64,000 nucleotides of DNA from Oceanobacillus timonensis. GTDB taxonomy: Bacteria > Bacillota > Bacilli > Bacillales > Amphibacillaceae. Location: NCBI RefSeq assembly GCF_900166635.1, contig NZ_LT800497.1:2962344-3026343 (forward strand). The letters run 5' to 3'. The notes beneath the pieces were generated by a model. That model saw nothing but the letters and a program-made list of their open reading frames with translations, was not told the origin of the DNA and did no database searches. How positions within the stretch are numbered: position 1 is the stretch's first letter; each line of letters starts with the position of its first letter. This document shows, one piece after another, positions 8,155-18,923 of this stretch. The translations under genes and the position numbers were made by a program.

Positions 8155-8179
8155 GTTTTGTTTTTATGAGAATGGGTAT
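8155..8179 (+). promoter_or_regulatory. candidate SigB promoter
   Basis: GTTTTG (8155-8160), 13 bases, then GGGTAT (8174-8179). The SigB consensus in Bacillus is GTTTAA, 12-15 bases, GGGTAT. It points toward the BCCT transporter, a class of genes known to have SigB promoters, but lies about 560 bases from it. Confidence 0.4.
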
Positions 8180-8266
8180 TTTACAAAGTAATATGTAAGA
8201 AGAATATACAGCACATAAAGAACTGCTGTCCTATTCTTATACATTTAGGAAACGGAGAGGGCTGAT

Positions 8267-8332
8267 GTGAATCCAAAACGTGTAAAGCATGGACATAAGA
8301 CTTATACAATTTTAAAATTCCTTATTCGATAA
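8267..8332 (+). CDS. possible 21-residue basic peptide
   Basis: A GTG-started ORF reading MNPKRVKHGHKTYTILKFLI plus Arg, preceded by GGAGAGG six bases upstream. It is strongly basic with a hydrophobic C-terminal third. It lies about 90 bases after the SigB-like promoter. Nothing else supports translation, and a chance ORF is quite possible. Confidence 0.25.
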   Translation: MNPKRVKHGHKTYTILKFLIR

Positions 8333-8739
8333 AACAGTTGACAATAAGGTTAAAGGATTGATAGTCTGATAAAGGTATTTTTTCTGATAAAGAGGCGCAG
8401 TGAATTGGTTTAATACCAGTCCAAACATAACATACAATTACTCTGGGCAGTGGATTATTTATGTTAAAATGCAGCAATTTGACCGACTTCATGCTTATTT
8501 GTAAACATCATTTGAAAAGTCTGGAAGCCTATTCCGGGAAACAGTGTAAATTAAAATTATATTTTATTCTTTTGGATTGTTTCATCTTACTTGTTCGTTT
8601 CCGGATAATCACCCCCTTCAAGGGAATAATAAACTGTACAAATCAGCTGAACTTTCCAAAATAACAACGATTAAACGGAATGGGTAATGATAGCACCCTC
8701 TAATCTACTTACTTTCCAAATTATAAGGAGGTCATAATT

Positions 8740-10365
8740 ATTAAATCGAAAACACTCACACCCGTTTTTTGGGTATCTTTAACATTGATACTTATATTTC
8801 TTATTTGGGGAACTTTTTTCCCTGCAAATGTTGAATACGTACTAGGGATAATTGATGGTTTTATTTCGGATACCTTTGGCTGGTTTTATATGCTGGTTAC
8901 TACAGGTTTCATTATTGTTGCATTGTTCCTCATCTTTGGACCATACGGAAAAATTAAACTAGGTAAACCGGATGATGAGCCGGAATATAACTATTTTACT
9001 TGGTTTGCGTTTTTATTCACCGCTGGTATGGGGGTTGGCCTCGTATTCTACGGTGTTACAGAACCTGTGTCTCATTATTATTCACCGTCTACTGCAGATC
9101 CTGAAACGACGGCTGCAACAGAAGAAGCATTACGTTATACCGTATTTCATTGGGGATTTCACCCATGGTCAACTTACGCAGTACTTGCTTTAGCACTTGC
9201 TTATTTTAAATTCCGTCATCGGGCTCCAGCTCTAATCAGTTCTGCTTTTGCACCACTGTTTGGTGACCGTACAAAAGGAATTCTGGGAATTTCTATTGAT
9301 ACACTTGCGGTATTTGCTACTGTATTTGGGATTGCAACGTCACTCGGGCTCGGTGCAACACAAATTACAGCAGGGTTAAATTTCACGTTTGAAGGGATTC
9401 CAAATAACTTCACAGTGAATATGATTGTGATTATAGTTATTACAGCCCTATTCATGCTTTCTGCTACGACAGGAATCAACAAAGGAATTCGCTATCTGAG
9501 CTGGACTAACGTTGTTCTTGCTATTGGATTGATGGTGTTTGTATTTGTTTTAGGTTCATCGACAAAAATGGTCGAAACTTTTACAACTACGTTGGGAAAT
9601 TATTTGCAGAATCTCCCTAGTATGACATTTAGTACAAATGCATTTGAAGGAAATAGAGGATTCCTAAATGATTGGACACTATTTTATTGGGCATGGTGGA
9701 TTGGTTGGTCCCCATTTGTCGGAACATTTATTGCCCGGGTTTCCAGAGGAAGAACAATTCGTGAATTTGTTATCGGAGTAACTGCTGTACCGGTGATATT
9801 CAGTGCCTTCTGGTTCTCTGTTTTTGGTATAGCAGGATTAGATATGGATATTTCGCAAGGCGGATCAATTTATCAGTTAATGAACGAACTGGGAGAAGAA
9901 GTAGCTTTATTCGCTTTCCTTGAGTCTTCACCGATGTCTTCCATTGTTATCGGTATTGCAGTACTCTTGATATCTTGTTTCTTTATCACTTCTGCCGACT
10001 CAGGAACTTTTGTACTCAGTATGCTTACAACAGGCGGTAAACTAAATCCGAATATGGGTGTAAAAGTTATCTGGGGAATCATTTTAGCGGCGATTGCTAC
10101 CGTATTATTATGGTCTGGTGGTTTAAGCGCCTTAGAAATGGCCATGCTGATTGCAGCATTCCCATTTGCCTTCTTAATGATTCTTATGACAATTTCACTT
10201 TTCAAAGCACTGAGAAGTGAGCATAAGATTTTAACATTGGAAGCCAGACAACGCAGATATGATCCAAGCTTCCGGGAAAATCAGAGAAAAGAAATAAGAA
10301 GAATGAAAGAAGGATTCCAAAAAACACTGCCTGATAAGGATGAAGAAAACAAAGACAACTTTTAA
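8740..10365 (+). CDS. BCCT osmoprotectant transporter (OpuD/BetP type), probable ATT start
   Basis: A Na+-coupled symporter of the betaine/carnitine/choline family with 12 predicted membrane spans, about 541 residues. It carries GMGVGLVFYGVTEP and the family signature WWIGWSPFVGTF plus the Trp-rich region around it. Glycine betaine is the likeliest substrate. The first in-frame start codon of the usual kinds is a TTG at 8785, but that lies inside the first helix with no ribosome site. A perfect AAGGAGG (8725-8731) sits eight bases before ATT at 8740. That start gives (M)KSKTLTPVFWVSLTLIL, the expected N-terminus. Confidence 0.85.
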   Translation: MKSKTLTPVFWVSLTLILIFLIWGTFFPANVEYVLGIIDGFISDTFGWFYMLVTTGFIIVALFLIFGPYGKIKLGKPDDEPEYNYFTWFAFLFTAGMGVGLVFYGVTEPVSHYYSPSTADPETTAATEEALRYTVFHWGFHPWSTYAVLALALAYFKFRHRAPALISSAFAPLFGDRTKGILGISIDTLAVFATVFGIATSLGLGATQITAGLNFTFEGIPNNFTVNMIVIIVITALFMLSATTGINKGIRYLSWTNVVLAIGLMVFVFVLGSSTKMVETFTTTLGNYLQNLPSMTFSTNAFEGNRGFLNDWTLFYWAWWIGWSPFVGTFIARVSRGRTIREFVIGVTAVPVIFSAFWFSVFGIAGLDMDISQGGSIYQLMNELGEEVALFAFLESSPMSSIVIGIAVLLISCFFITSADSGTFVLSMLTTGGKLNPNMGVKVIWGIILAAIATVLLWSGGLSALEMAMLIAAFPFAFLMILMTISLFKALRSEHKILTLEARQRRYDPSFRENQRKEIRRMKEGFQKTLPDKDEENKDNF

Positions 10366-10423
10366 TTTCTAAAATAAAGTATTTAAAAATAGGCTTTATA
10401 CTGCTGCAAAATAAAAATGATGT

Positions 10424-10479
10424 GCATTAAAAACGCTCCTTAAGTATCTTAATGATAACTTAAGGAGCGTTTTTAATGC
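10424..10479 (+). terminator. terminator of the BCCT gene
   Basis: A perfect 22-bp stem (10424-10445 with 10458-10479) around a 12-base loop. The descending arm contains GGAGCGTTTTTAAT. The remaining sequence up to 10727 is AT-rich promoter region with no gene seen. Confidence 0.9.
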
Positions 10480-10727
10480 CGTCTTCTTTTCGGTCATAAT
10501 GATATCCTTTTTATCCGTATCCTCCAAGCTGTATACGCATACATTTCCATGGTATGTTGCTTTTTCTTTAAAAAGTATTACACTTTGCTACAAACGAATG
10601 TTACTCTGATATCATTTTCTTTACTATTTTATAACATCTGCTGATTTCGTGAATTTATTTGTTAAGCTAAATATAGCGAACGAAAATAAAAGAAGCTGCT
10701 TTTGTTTTCGGGAAGAGGTGACATAGA

Positions 10728-11108
10728 ATGAAGAAAATTGGTATCATTCTACTATTATCTGTCTTCATGTCCCTGTTAAATAGCTGTCAGGCTGAAGAGG
10801 ACTTACAAGTTATCGAATTTCAATTTACAGACTATCAAGTGATTTATGTTCCCCCAGAGGAAGATAACGAAGGCTATATGAATACATTCATTGATTTGAA
10901 GGCAAAGTATCCAGAAGAAATTAGCAGTCCAGAAAAGCGTACCATGGGCAATCAGGACTTACCTTCAGATTATACATTAAATAATAACAGTATTTATTTA
11001 CTGAAAGACGAATCGGTTATTTACTCGAGTGAGAATGCCATGTCGTATGGAGACCTTATGAAGACATTGGAGTCCATTGTAAATACGGATGATCAATTGG
11101 TTTATTAA
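10728..11108 (+). CDS. small lipoprotein, unknown
   Basis: A 126-residue protein with a lipoprotein signal (MKKIGIILLLSVFMSLLNSC; lipid Cys20). The remainder is acidic and soluble, so it should be anchored on the outer face of the membrane. No family is recognised. AGAGGTGA precedes the ATG at a normal spacing. It stands alone between two strong terminators, so it is probably monocistronic. Confidence 0.7.
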   Translation: MKKIGIILLLSVFMSLLNSCQAEEDLQVIEFQFTDYQVIYVPPEEDNEGYMNTFIDLKAKYPEEISSPEKRTMGNQDLPSDYTLNNNSIYLLKDESVIYSSENAMSYGDLMKTLESIVNTDDQLVY

Positions 11109-11185
11109 TATGGAAAAGCGCCTTCAGAATGGATAGATAGCATAAAAAACACCATTTCTATCACGTCTTACTTATATAAAACATT

Positions 11186-11220
11186 AAAAAATGCTCCGGG
11201 GATATCCCCGGAGCATTTTT
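11186..11220 (+). terminator. terminator of the lipoprotein gene
   Basis: ATGCTCCGGGGA (11191-11202) and TCCCCGGAGCAT (11205-11216) form a near-perfect palindrome flanked by A5 and T5 tracts. Confidence 0.9.
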
Positions 11221-11322
11221 CTTTGTCTAAGCAATTATAAAGAAGACTTACGATGAGCAAGCCGACAGACGCAGACAGAAGTAAAGTCTTACTTATGCCC
11301 TGCGATAAGTCATCGGTTCGTT

Positions 11323-11410
11323 ACCTCATCGTGAGGTTCCTTTATCACAAGAAATAAAGGAAATTCAACCGCCCCAAAAACAGGGGCGCAGCTTCTCCGT
11401 TTTGAAGCGG
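11323..11410 (-). other. cluster of four hairpins after pdhD
   Basis: Four adjacent hairpins lie in the pdh 3' region: ACCTCA/TGAGGT (11323-11337), TTCCTTTAT/ATAAAGGAA (11337-11362), CGCCCC/GGGGCG (11370-11388) and GCTTC/GAAGC (11391-11408). None has a clean T-run on the minus strand. The segment from 11221 to 11322 is unusually GC-rich and holds no gene. Confidence 0.6.
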
Positions 11411-11429
11411 ACACTTACCACTTTTGCTC

Positions 11430-12836
11430 TTACATTGTATGAATTGGTGTACCCAAAGCAACTTCTGCAGCTTCCATTGTAATCTCACCTAATGTAGGAT
11501 GAGCATGGATTGTTAGTGCGATATCTTCTGCCGTCATACCAGATTCAATAGCCAATCCAATTTCAGCAATCATATCACTTGCATTTGGACCTGCAATTTG
11601 CCCGCCGATGATAAGACCATCTTCTTTACGGGTGATTAATTTCAGGAATCCTTCTGATGTATTTAATGATAGTGCACGTCCATTTGCTGCAAATGGGAAT
11701 TTAGATGCTTTTACATCATACCCTTCATCTTTCGCAGCTTGTTCTGATAAACCTACTGTTGCCAACTCAGGCTCAGTAAATGCTACCGCCGGAATGGCAT
11801 TGTAATCAATTGCTGCTTTTTCGCCGCTGATTGCTTCCGCTGCAATTTTCGCTTCATAAGATGCTTTATGCGCAAGCGCCGGACCAGGAACAATATCACC
11901 GATGGCAAAGATACTTTCTACAGAAGTTCTGCCTTGTTCATCCACTTTGATCAAACCTTTGTCATCCATTTCAACGCCGATTTGTTCTAAGCCAAGTTCT
12001 TCTGTGTTTGGACGGCGGCCTACTGTAACCAATACATAGTCAGCTTCAATGACTTCTTCTTCACCATTTGCTTCATAAGTCACTTTTACGCCGTTTTCTG
12101 TTTCTTCAGCACCTTTAGCCATTGCTTCCGTAACAACTTTAGCACCTTTTTTATCCAGCTCTTTTTTAACAACTTGTGTCAATTGCTTTTCAAATCCGCC
12201 AAGAATATCTTTTGCGCCTTCTAAGAAGGTTACTTCTGTCCCGAAGTTTGCATAAGCTGTACCAAGTTCTGTTCCAACATAACCAGAACCAATAACAACT
12301 AGTTTCTCTGGAACTTCAGACAGGTTCAATGCACCTGTAGAATCCAATACTCTTTCAGAGAATTTGAAAGAAGGAATTTCAATTGGTGAAGAGCCCGTAC
12401 CAAGAATACAATTGTTAAACTTATACGTTTGAGAGTCTTTTTCACCAGCAACTTTTACTGAATGCTCATCAATAAAGTAAACTTCCCCTTTTACAATATC
12501 TACTTTATTTCCTTTTAAGAGCCCTTGAACACCAGAAGTAAGCTTATTTACAACAGAACCTTTCCACTCTTGTACTTTAGAAAAGTCAAGACTTACATTT
12601 TCTGTTGTAATCCCCAGTTCGTCAGTTCCTTTGGCATTTTGATATTTATGTCCAGCTTCAATAAGTGCTTTGGAAGGAATACATCCAACATTCAAGCACA
12701 CGCCGCCTAAAGGTCCTTTGTCAACAATTGTAACCTTTTGTCCAAGCTGTGCCGCGCGGATTGCAGCGACATAGCCTCCTGGACCAGCACCAACGACAAG
12801 TGTATCTACTTCTACCGGAAAATCTCCTACTACCAT
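11430..12836 (-). CDS. pdhD: dihydrolipoamide dehydrogenase (E3) PdhD
   Basis: A 468-residue FAD flavoprotein that reoxidises dihydrolipoamide in the pyruvate dehydrogenase complex. The FAD-binding GAGPGG (16-21) is followed by the redox pair in [14 protein letters not shown] (Cys47 and Cys52). The NAD-binding GSGYVGTE lies near 185 and the C-terminal catalytic HAHPTLGE near 445. It is full length with all active residues. It is the last gene of pdhABCD, four bases after pdhC with GGAGGCG as ribosome site. It may also serve other 2-oxoacid dehydrogenases. Confidence 0.97.
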   Translation of the reverse strand: MVVGDFPVEVDTLVVGAGPGGYVAAIRAAQLGQKVTIVDKGPLGGVCLNVGCIPSKALIEAGHKYQNAKGTDELGITTENVSLDFSKVQEWKGSVVNKLTSGVQGLLKGNKVDIVKGEVYFIDEHSVKVAGEKDSQTYKFNNCILGTGSSPIEIPSFKFSERVLDSTGALNLSEVPEKLVVIGSGYVGTELGTAYANFGTEVTFLEGAKDILGGFEKQLTQVVKKELDKKGAKVVTEAMAKGAEETENGVKVTYEANGEEEVIEADYVLVTVGRRPNTEELGLEQIGVEMDDKGLIKVDEQGRTSVESIFAIGDIVPGPALAHKASYEAKIAAEAISGEKAAIDYNAIPAVAFTEPELATVGLSEQAAKDEGYDVKASKFPFAANGRALSLNTSEGFLKLITRKEDGLIIGGQIAGPNASDMIAEIGLAIESGMTAEDIALTIHAHPTLGEITMEAAEVALGTPIHTM

Positions 12837-12840
12837 GAAT

Positions 12841-14112
12841 TTACGCCTCCATCATAATTAATTGTGGGTCATTCAATAAACGTTTGATTTGGTTCAATGC
12901 ATTTTGTGCAGTCGCACCATCAACAATACGATGATCAAAGCTTAAGGACAATGCAAGAACCGGTGCTACAACAATCTCCCCATCACGAACGACAGGTTTT
13001 TCTGCAATACGACCGATTCCGAGAATAGCTGCTTCCGGATAGTTTAATACAGGAGTAAACCATTGACCGCCAGCAGAACCAATATTGGTAATCGTATTAG
13101 AAGCCCCTTTCATTTCGTCTGGTTTCAGTTTACCATCTCTCGCTTTTACTGCCAATTCATTGATTTCACTGGAAATTTCAAAGATAGATTTTTTATCTGC
13201 ATTTTTGACAACAGGTACTAAAAGTCCGCGATCTGTGTCTGCAGCAATTCCGATATTATAATAATGTTTTTCCGCAATTTCGTCGGTTGCATCATCAATA
13301 TAAGAATTCAAAATCGGGAATCTCTTCGATGCAGAAATTAATGCTTTTACGACATATGGCAGATAAGTCAGCTTAATATCCTGCTCTGCTGCAACAGCTT
13401 TGAATTTCTTACGATGTGCTACTAAGTCCGTTACGTCCACTTCATCCAACAAGGTAACATGCGGTGCTTTTGATTTAGAGTTCACCATTGAATTTGCAAT
13501 GGCTTTACGCATCGCTGTCATTTTCTCGCGCGTTTCTGGGTACTCACCTTGTGGAGCAGCTGCTGCCTGTGCACCTTCAGAAGTTGCTGTTTCTGCAGAT
13601 TCAGAAGAAGCTTCCGTTTGGTCTCCACTTAAGAAGCTTTCTACATCTTCTTTTGTAATACGACCATTTTTGCCGCTGCCTTGTACATCTTTAATATTCA
13701 CGTCATTTTCACGTGCGAATTTACGGACAGAAGGCATCGCAATAACGCGAGTGTCATCTTCAGATCCTGATGCATCGCCCGACGCTTGTTCCATGCTTTC
13801 TTCAGCTTTTTCTTCTTTTGACTCAGAAGAAGTATCTTCCGATTTTGTATCTTCCTCTTCTTCATCATCGTAACCTTCTGCATCAAATGAAATTAATGTA
13901 TCGCCTACAACAGCAACTTCGCCTTCAGCCACATGAATCTTCGTTACTGTTCCGTCTACCTGTGATGGAATTTCAACGACGGATTTATCATTTTGAATTT
14001 CACAAAGCACGTCATCTTCTTTAACTTCGTCGCCTTCTTTTACGAACCATTTAACAAGCTCGCCTTCGTGAATTCCTTCACCGATATCGGGTAATTTAAA
14101 ATTAAATGCCAT
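12841..14112 (-). CDS. pdhC: dihydrolipoamide acetyltransferase (E2) PdhC
   Basis: The 423-residue core of the PDH complex. It has a single lipoyl domain with the modified Lys43 in QNDKSVVEI and an acidic Ser/Glu linker (about 85-120). A peripheral-subunit-binding domain follows ([10 protein letters not shown]...[11 protein letters not shown], about 125-160), then an Ala-rich linker. The catalytic acetyltransferase domain carries [11 protein letters not shown] near the C-terminus. It transfers acetyl groups to CoA. The one-lipoyl architecture is usual in Bacillus. AGGAGG precedes the ATG. Confidence 0.97.
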   Translation of the reverse strand: MAFNFKLPDIGEGIHEGELVKWFVKEGDEVKEDDVLCEIQNDKSVVEIPSQVDGTVTKIHVAEGEVAVVGDTLISFDAEGYDDEEEEDTKSEDTSSESKEEKAEESMEQASGDASGSEDDTRVIAMPSVRKFARENDVNIKDVQGSGKNGRITKEDVESFLSGDQTEASSESAETATSEGAQAAAAPQGEYPETREKMTAMRKAIANSMVNSKSKAPHVTLLDEVDVTDLVAHRKKFKAVAAEQDIKLTYLPYVVKALISASKRFPILNSYIDDATDEIAEKHYYNIGIAADTDRGLLVPVVKNADKKSIFEISSEINELAVKARDGKLKPDEMKGASNTITNIGSAGGQWFTPVLNYPEAAILGIGRIAEKPVVRDGEIVVAPVLALSLSFDHRIVDGATAQNALNQIKRLLNDPQLIMMEA

Positions 14113-14131
14113 GAGTTTGACCTCCTAAAAA

Positions 14132-15109
14132 TTAAAAGTTGATTACTTCGTTTACTTTCTCAATAACGTCTTTATGGTCCGGCAACCAAACTTCTTCTGC
14201 ATCAGAGAATGCATATACTGTGTCCGGTGCAGTAACACGAAGAATAGGAGCTTCTAAATGCAATATTGCTCTTTCTTGAATTTCAGAAATGACTTGTCCG
14301 GCAACTCCCGCCTGACGCTGTGCTTCCTGAACGAATACAACACGGTTCGTTTTCTTCACTGATTCAATAATGGTGTCATAATCAACCGGAGAAATCGTAC
14401 GCAAGTCGATAACCTCTGCTGAAATGCCGTCTTTTTCCAACTCTTCAGCTGCTTTTAAGGAAGAATGCACCATTGCTCCATAAGCAACCAATGTTACGTC
14501 AGAACCTTCCCGTTTTACATCTGCTTTTCCGATATCAACCGTATATTCTTCTTCAGGAACTTCCCCGCGGAAAGAGCGGTATAATTTCATATGCTCTAAG
14601 AATAATACTGGATCATTATCACGAATAGCAGAAATAAGAAGTCCTTTTGCTTCATATGGTGTAGAAGGAATAATCACTTTCATACCTGGTTGCTGAGCAA
14701 TCAGACCTTCTAAAGAATCTGCGTGCAGCTCTGGTGTATGAACACCTCCGCCGAATGGGGCACGAATCGTAATCGGTGCATGATAGTGACCGCCGGAACG
14801 GTAACGCAAACGAGCCATTTGGCCGTTAATAGAATCCATCGCCTCAAAAACAAAGCCGAAAAACTGGATTTCCGGTACTGGACGAAATCCTTCCAATGCT
14901 AAACCAATGGATAAACCGCCAATTCCTGATTCAGCAAGCGGTGTATCAAATACACGATCTTCGCCGAATTCATCTTGAAGACCTTCCGTTGCACGGAAAA
15001 CTCCGCCATTTTGTCCAACATCTTCACCAAAAACAAGCACGTTTTCGTCATTTTTCAACTCGACGCGCATTGCATCAGTGATTGCTTGAATCATTGTCAT
15101 TTGTGCCAT
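14132..15109 (-). CDS. pdhB: pyruvate dehydrogenase E1 beta subunit PdhB
   Basis: A 325-residue beta subunit that pairs with PdhA to decarboxylate pyruvate using thiamine pyrophosphate. It shows the transketolase pyrimidine-domain pattern ([20 protein letters not shown], about 25-44), the PEIQFFGF segment and the C-terminal transketolase domain ([14 protein letters not shown]). It starts three bases after the pdhA stop, within one operon. Confidence 0.97.
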   Translation of the reverse strand: MAQMTMIQAITDAMRVELKNDENVLVFGEDVGQNGGVFRATEGLQDEFGEDRVFDTPLAESGIGGLSIGLALEGFRPVPEIQFFGFVFEAMDSINGQMARLRYRSGGHYHAPITIRAPFGGGVHTPELHADSLEGLIAQQPGMKVIIPSTPYEAKGLLISAIRDNDPVLFLEHMKLYRSFRGEVPEEEYTVDIGKADVKREGSDVTLVAYGAMVHSSLKAAEELEKDGISAEVIDLRTISPVDYDTIIESVKKTNRVVFVQEAQRQAGVAGQVISEIQERAILHLEAPILRVTAPDTVYAFSDAEEVWLPDHKDVIEKVNEVINF

Positions 15110-15112
15110 GAT

Positions 15113-16566
<1,454 letters not shown>

Positions 16567-16613
16567 AAAAAAAGCTTCCGTGATGCATTTTTATGCATCA
16601 CGGAAGCTTTTTT
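16567..16613 (-). terminator. terminator of ykyA
   Basis: Near-perfect stem of about 21 bp with core GCTTCCGTGATGCAT (16574-16588) and a TTTT loop, flanked by A and T runs on either side. Confidence 0.9.
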
Positions 16614-16616
16614 CAG

Positions 16617-17300
16617 TTATTCAGCAGCTTCTGCTTCGGAATCATCATTATAATTTACATTTAAGTCGGAGTCCTCATAAAATGTACGTTTTGCTTCATT
16701 GTAATCTGCTGTTAATTGATTGAACTCGCCATTTAATGCAATAATACTTTCATAATTTTCATTTAGCGCTTCTAAATGATTGGTTACCTCGTCCTGTTCA
16801 AGTTCTTCTAACTGCAGCATTTCATATAATTCTTTTTCCTGATCGACAGAAGCTTGATAAGTATCATTTAAATCATAATATGTGGTATACCGTTCTCCCA
16901 TTACATCATACATCGTTTCAGCGTCCTGCTGTACATTTTCATCTTCCAAATCGGAAATAATAGATTCTATCTCACTAAATTCTTCTTCAGAGGACTCAAT
17001 GCTTTCTTTTTCCTCCTCCAATTTTTCTTGTTTTTGGTCAACAACAGAGACAGCTTCTTCTGACAATTGTTGAATTTCATCGAATTGGTCCATATCCAAT
17101 TCAACGATTTGAGAATAGATTTCCTGCTCCTGCTGTTCCAGTTCTTGAATTTCCTGTTGTTGCGTTTCATATCCTTCTTCCAGCTGAATTGCTTCTTCAA
17201 GATGGTCGTGTATTTGTTCTTCGGAAGACTTACTGCTGCATGCGGCAATTATAAATAAAGAAGAAATAATGATTGCTGTTAGATAACCCTTTTTTGACAC
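16617..17300 (-). CDS. ykyA: YkyA-type coiled-coil lipoprotein
   Basis: A 227-residue protein starting at GTG with GGAGG seven bases upstream. The signal peptide ends in IIAAC (lipid Cys21). Nearly all the rest is Glu/Gln-rich helix with heptad character, so a long extracellular coiled coil tethered to the membrane is likely. Size, composition and position beside pdhA and def match YkyA of B. subtilis, a protein of uncertain function. It is divergent from def. Confidence 0.8.
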   Translation of the reverse strand: MSKKGYLTAIIISSLFIIAACSSKSSEEQIHDHLEEAIQLEEGYETQQQEIQELEQQEQEIYSQIVELDMDQFDEIQQLSEEAVSVVDQKQEKLEEEKESIESSEEEFSEIESIISDLEDENVQQDAETMYDVMGERYTTYYDLNDTYQASVDQEKELYEMLQLEELEQDEVTNHLEALNENYESIIALNGEFNQLTADYNEAKRTFYEDSDLNVNYNDDSEAEAAE

Positions 17301-17623
17301 AAAAAAACCTCCAATATATGATGCATTTCTTTTTTTAGCTATATACCTTTAAAATTGTAACACACTAAATATGTACCGGAAAAGAAAATTATTACGCGTC
17401 GACCGTATCTTTTTCCCCTCCTCTTCCTGTTTCAAACAAAAACTTTTACATTTCCTTTTTCTATTCTATATTATGTAAATAGCATACCACGCTTTAAATT
17501 ATGTGTTATGATAAGCACCAGACTTATTTAGCATAAAGGAAAACTTTATTCAAAGGGAGTTTCTGTGTGAAATTCCCGTAAAAAGTTTCTATTTGATATA
17601 ATTATTATAAAGGAGTCATAAAT
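17301..17623. other. divergent promoter region ykyA/def
   Basis: No gene seen. A TATAAT at about 17597 lies just upstream of the def ribosome site (AAAGGAG). The ykyA promoter must be on the minus strand near 17320-17400, where the sequence is AT-rich. Confidence 0.4.
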
Positions 17624-18175
17624 ATGATAACAATGAAGGACATTGTCAGAGAAGGATACCCCTCTTTAACCAAAAAAGCAGCTGAGGTAGAAGTTCCGTT
17701 GTCTGCAGAAGATAAGCAATTACTAGAAGATATGCTTCAGTTTTTAAAAAACAGTCAAGACGAGGAAATAGCTGAAAAATATGACTTAAGAGCTGGTGTA
17801 GGTTTAGCCGCACCACAGCTTGGTGTTGAAAAACAATTGATTGCATTGCACTTTGAAGACAGCAGAGGAAGACAATACAGCATGGGATTAGCAAATCCTA
17901 AAATTATCAGCCATTCTGTAGAGCAGGCATACTTGCAAGGCGGCGAAGGGTGTTTGTCCGTTGACCGTGTTGTTGAAGGGTATGTTCCAAGACACGCCCG
18001 CGTGACAATTACTGCAACAGATATAAATGATAATCCGGTGAAACTCCGCTTAAAAAATTACCCTGCGGTTGTATTCCAACATGAAATTGATCATTTACAA
18101 GGTATTATGTTTTTTGATCGAATTAACCAGGATAGTCCATTCGCTGTTCCGGATAATTCCATCGAAATTAGTTAA
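17624..18175 (+). CDS. def: peptide deformylase
   Basis: A 183-residue metal enzyme that removes the formyl group from nascent proteins. All three motifs are intact: GVGLAAPQ (58-65), EGCLS with the metal ligand Cys110, and QHEIDHLQG with His153/His157 as metal ligands and Glu154 catalytic. The longer form with an insertion before motif 1 ([16 protein letters not shown]) is the type 2 deformylase of Gram-positives. AAAGGAG precedes the ATG. In B. subtilis the corresponding gene by position is ykrB (defB). Confidence 0.95.
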   Translation: MITMKDIVREGYPSLTKKAAEVEVPLSAEDKQLLEDMLQFLKNSQDEEIAEKYDLRAGVGLAAPQLGVEKQLIALHFEDSRGRQYSMGLANPKIISHSVEQAYLQGGEGCLSVDRVVEGYVPRHARVTITATDINDNPVKLRLKNYPAVVFQHEIDHLQGIMFFDRINQDSPFAVPDNSIEIS

Positions 18176-18478
18176 CTTCACCACTTCCGGAAAAGGTTCA
18201 ACACCAAAATCGACGGGTGACTAACAGCTATCTTTTTGATAAAAGTAACCATGGACTTTGATGAGAAGCCTTGGAAAATTCATTTTAAAACTGTATAAAT
18301 TTGCTTTTTTGGACGATGATAGAAATAGTTTACCTGATGCGGGCAGAAGAATATTTTTTATTATTTATCGTTTTTTATTTAATTCTTTTCCATTTCGTAC
18401 TATACTATAGATAAGAGGATTGGACGGTAGAGGGTTAAATTTGCTTTTCTATATTATCGGAAGGAGAAGTGAGTCCTT
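18176..18478. other. intergenic region after def
   Basis: No terminator or gene is obvious in the first 200 bases. A TATACT at 18401 may be a -10 box for the small peptide ORF that follows; the -35 (TTTAAT at 18378) is poor. Confidence 0.35.
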
Positions 18479-18568
18479 ATGCTGAAACGTCTTAAAGAGA
18501 AACTAAAAAAACGTTTAAAGGATTTACTAGGCAAAGAGGGGCGCGTACCAACTACTAATAAAAATTAA
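18479..18568 (+). CDS. 29-residue cationic amphipathic peptide (candidate)
   Basis: The ORF starts MLKRLKEKLKKRLKDLLGKE and continues GRVPTTNKN. Leucines at 2, 5, 9, 13, 16 and 17 fall on one helix face while Lys/Arg fill the rest, with a net charge of about +8. AAGGAG lies 12 bases before the ATG, which is longer than usual. The sequence is far too regular to look like random AT-rich DNA. It sits alone, 143 bases before rpoY. I do not recognise a family; membrane-binding or nucleic-acid-binding roles are both possible. Confidence 0.55.
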   Translation: MLKRLKEKLKKRLKDLLGKEGRVPTTNKN

Positions 18569-18711
18569 TCGCCAAATACTATTTTTCAAACAGAAAAGCC
18601 ATTTTTCAGGTGAGCCGACGGAAACTTACCTTTTCATTTATAACGGAATAAATGATATCTATAATAACCCTGACTATATAATGTCGTTTTTAATTTTAAA
18701 GGAGAGATGAA

Positions 18712-18921
18712 ATGATTTTTAAAGTATTATATCAGGCATCGAGCAAAGAAGTGCCTGTAAGAGAACGGACGGAAAGCCTCTATGTAGAAGCAGCGTCCAT
18801 CAGAGAAGCAAGATCAAAATTAAGTGACCGCAACATTAACATTGAGTACATTCAAGTATTAGATGAGGCACATCTCGAATACGAAAAACGTACCGGCAAC
18901 TTCGAAGTGGAGAACGTATAA
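18712..18921 (+). CDS. rpoY: RNA polymerase epsilon subunit RpoY (YkzG)
   Basis: A 69-residue small auxiliary subunit of RNA polymerase found in Firmicutes. It begins [20 protein letters not shown] and has the acidic C-terminal half expected. AAAGGAGAGATGAA precedes the ATG, and two TATAAT-like boxes lie at 18660 and 18677. It is followed after two bases by rnjA, the conserved pairing in Bacillus, so both are probably cotranscribed. Confidence 0.92.
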   Translation: MIFKVLYQASSKEVPVRERTESLYVEAASIREARSKLSDRNINIEYIQVLDEAHLEYEKRTGNFEVENV

Positions 18922-18923
18922 GG

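Larger units (their letters stand above)
8040..8739. other. 700-base intergenic region before the BCCT gene
   Basis: No confident gene. It holds the deacetylase promoter area on the minus strand, a SigB-like promoter match at 8155-8179, a 21-codon ORF with a ribosome site at 8267-8332, and a TTGACA at 8338 with only a weak -10. A 67-codon frame at 8461 has no ribosome site and reads like random sequence. Confidence 0.6.

Noticed and set aside
8461..8664. 67-codon frame upstream of the BCCT gene
   Set aside because: No ribosome site and Cys/Leu/Ile-rich random-looking translation.
13400..13873. 157-codon frame antisense to pdhC
   Set aside because: Shadow of the E2 linker and core; Ser-rich low-complexity run complementary to the Glu/Ser linker.
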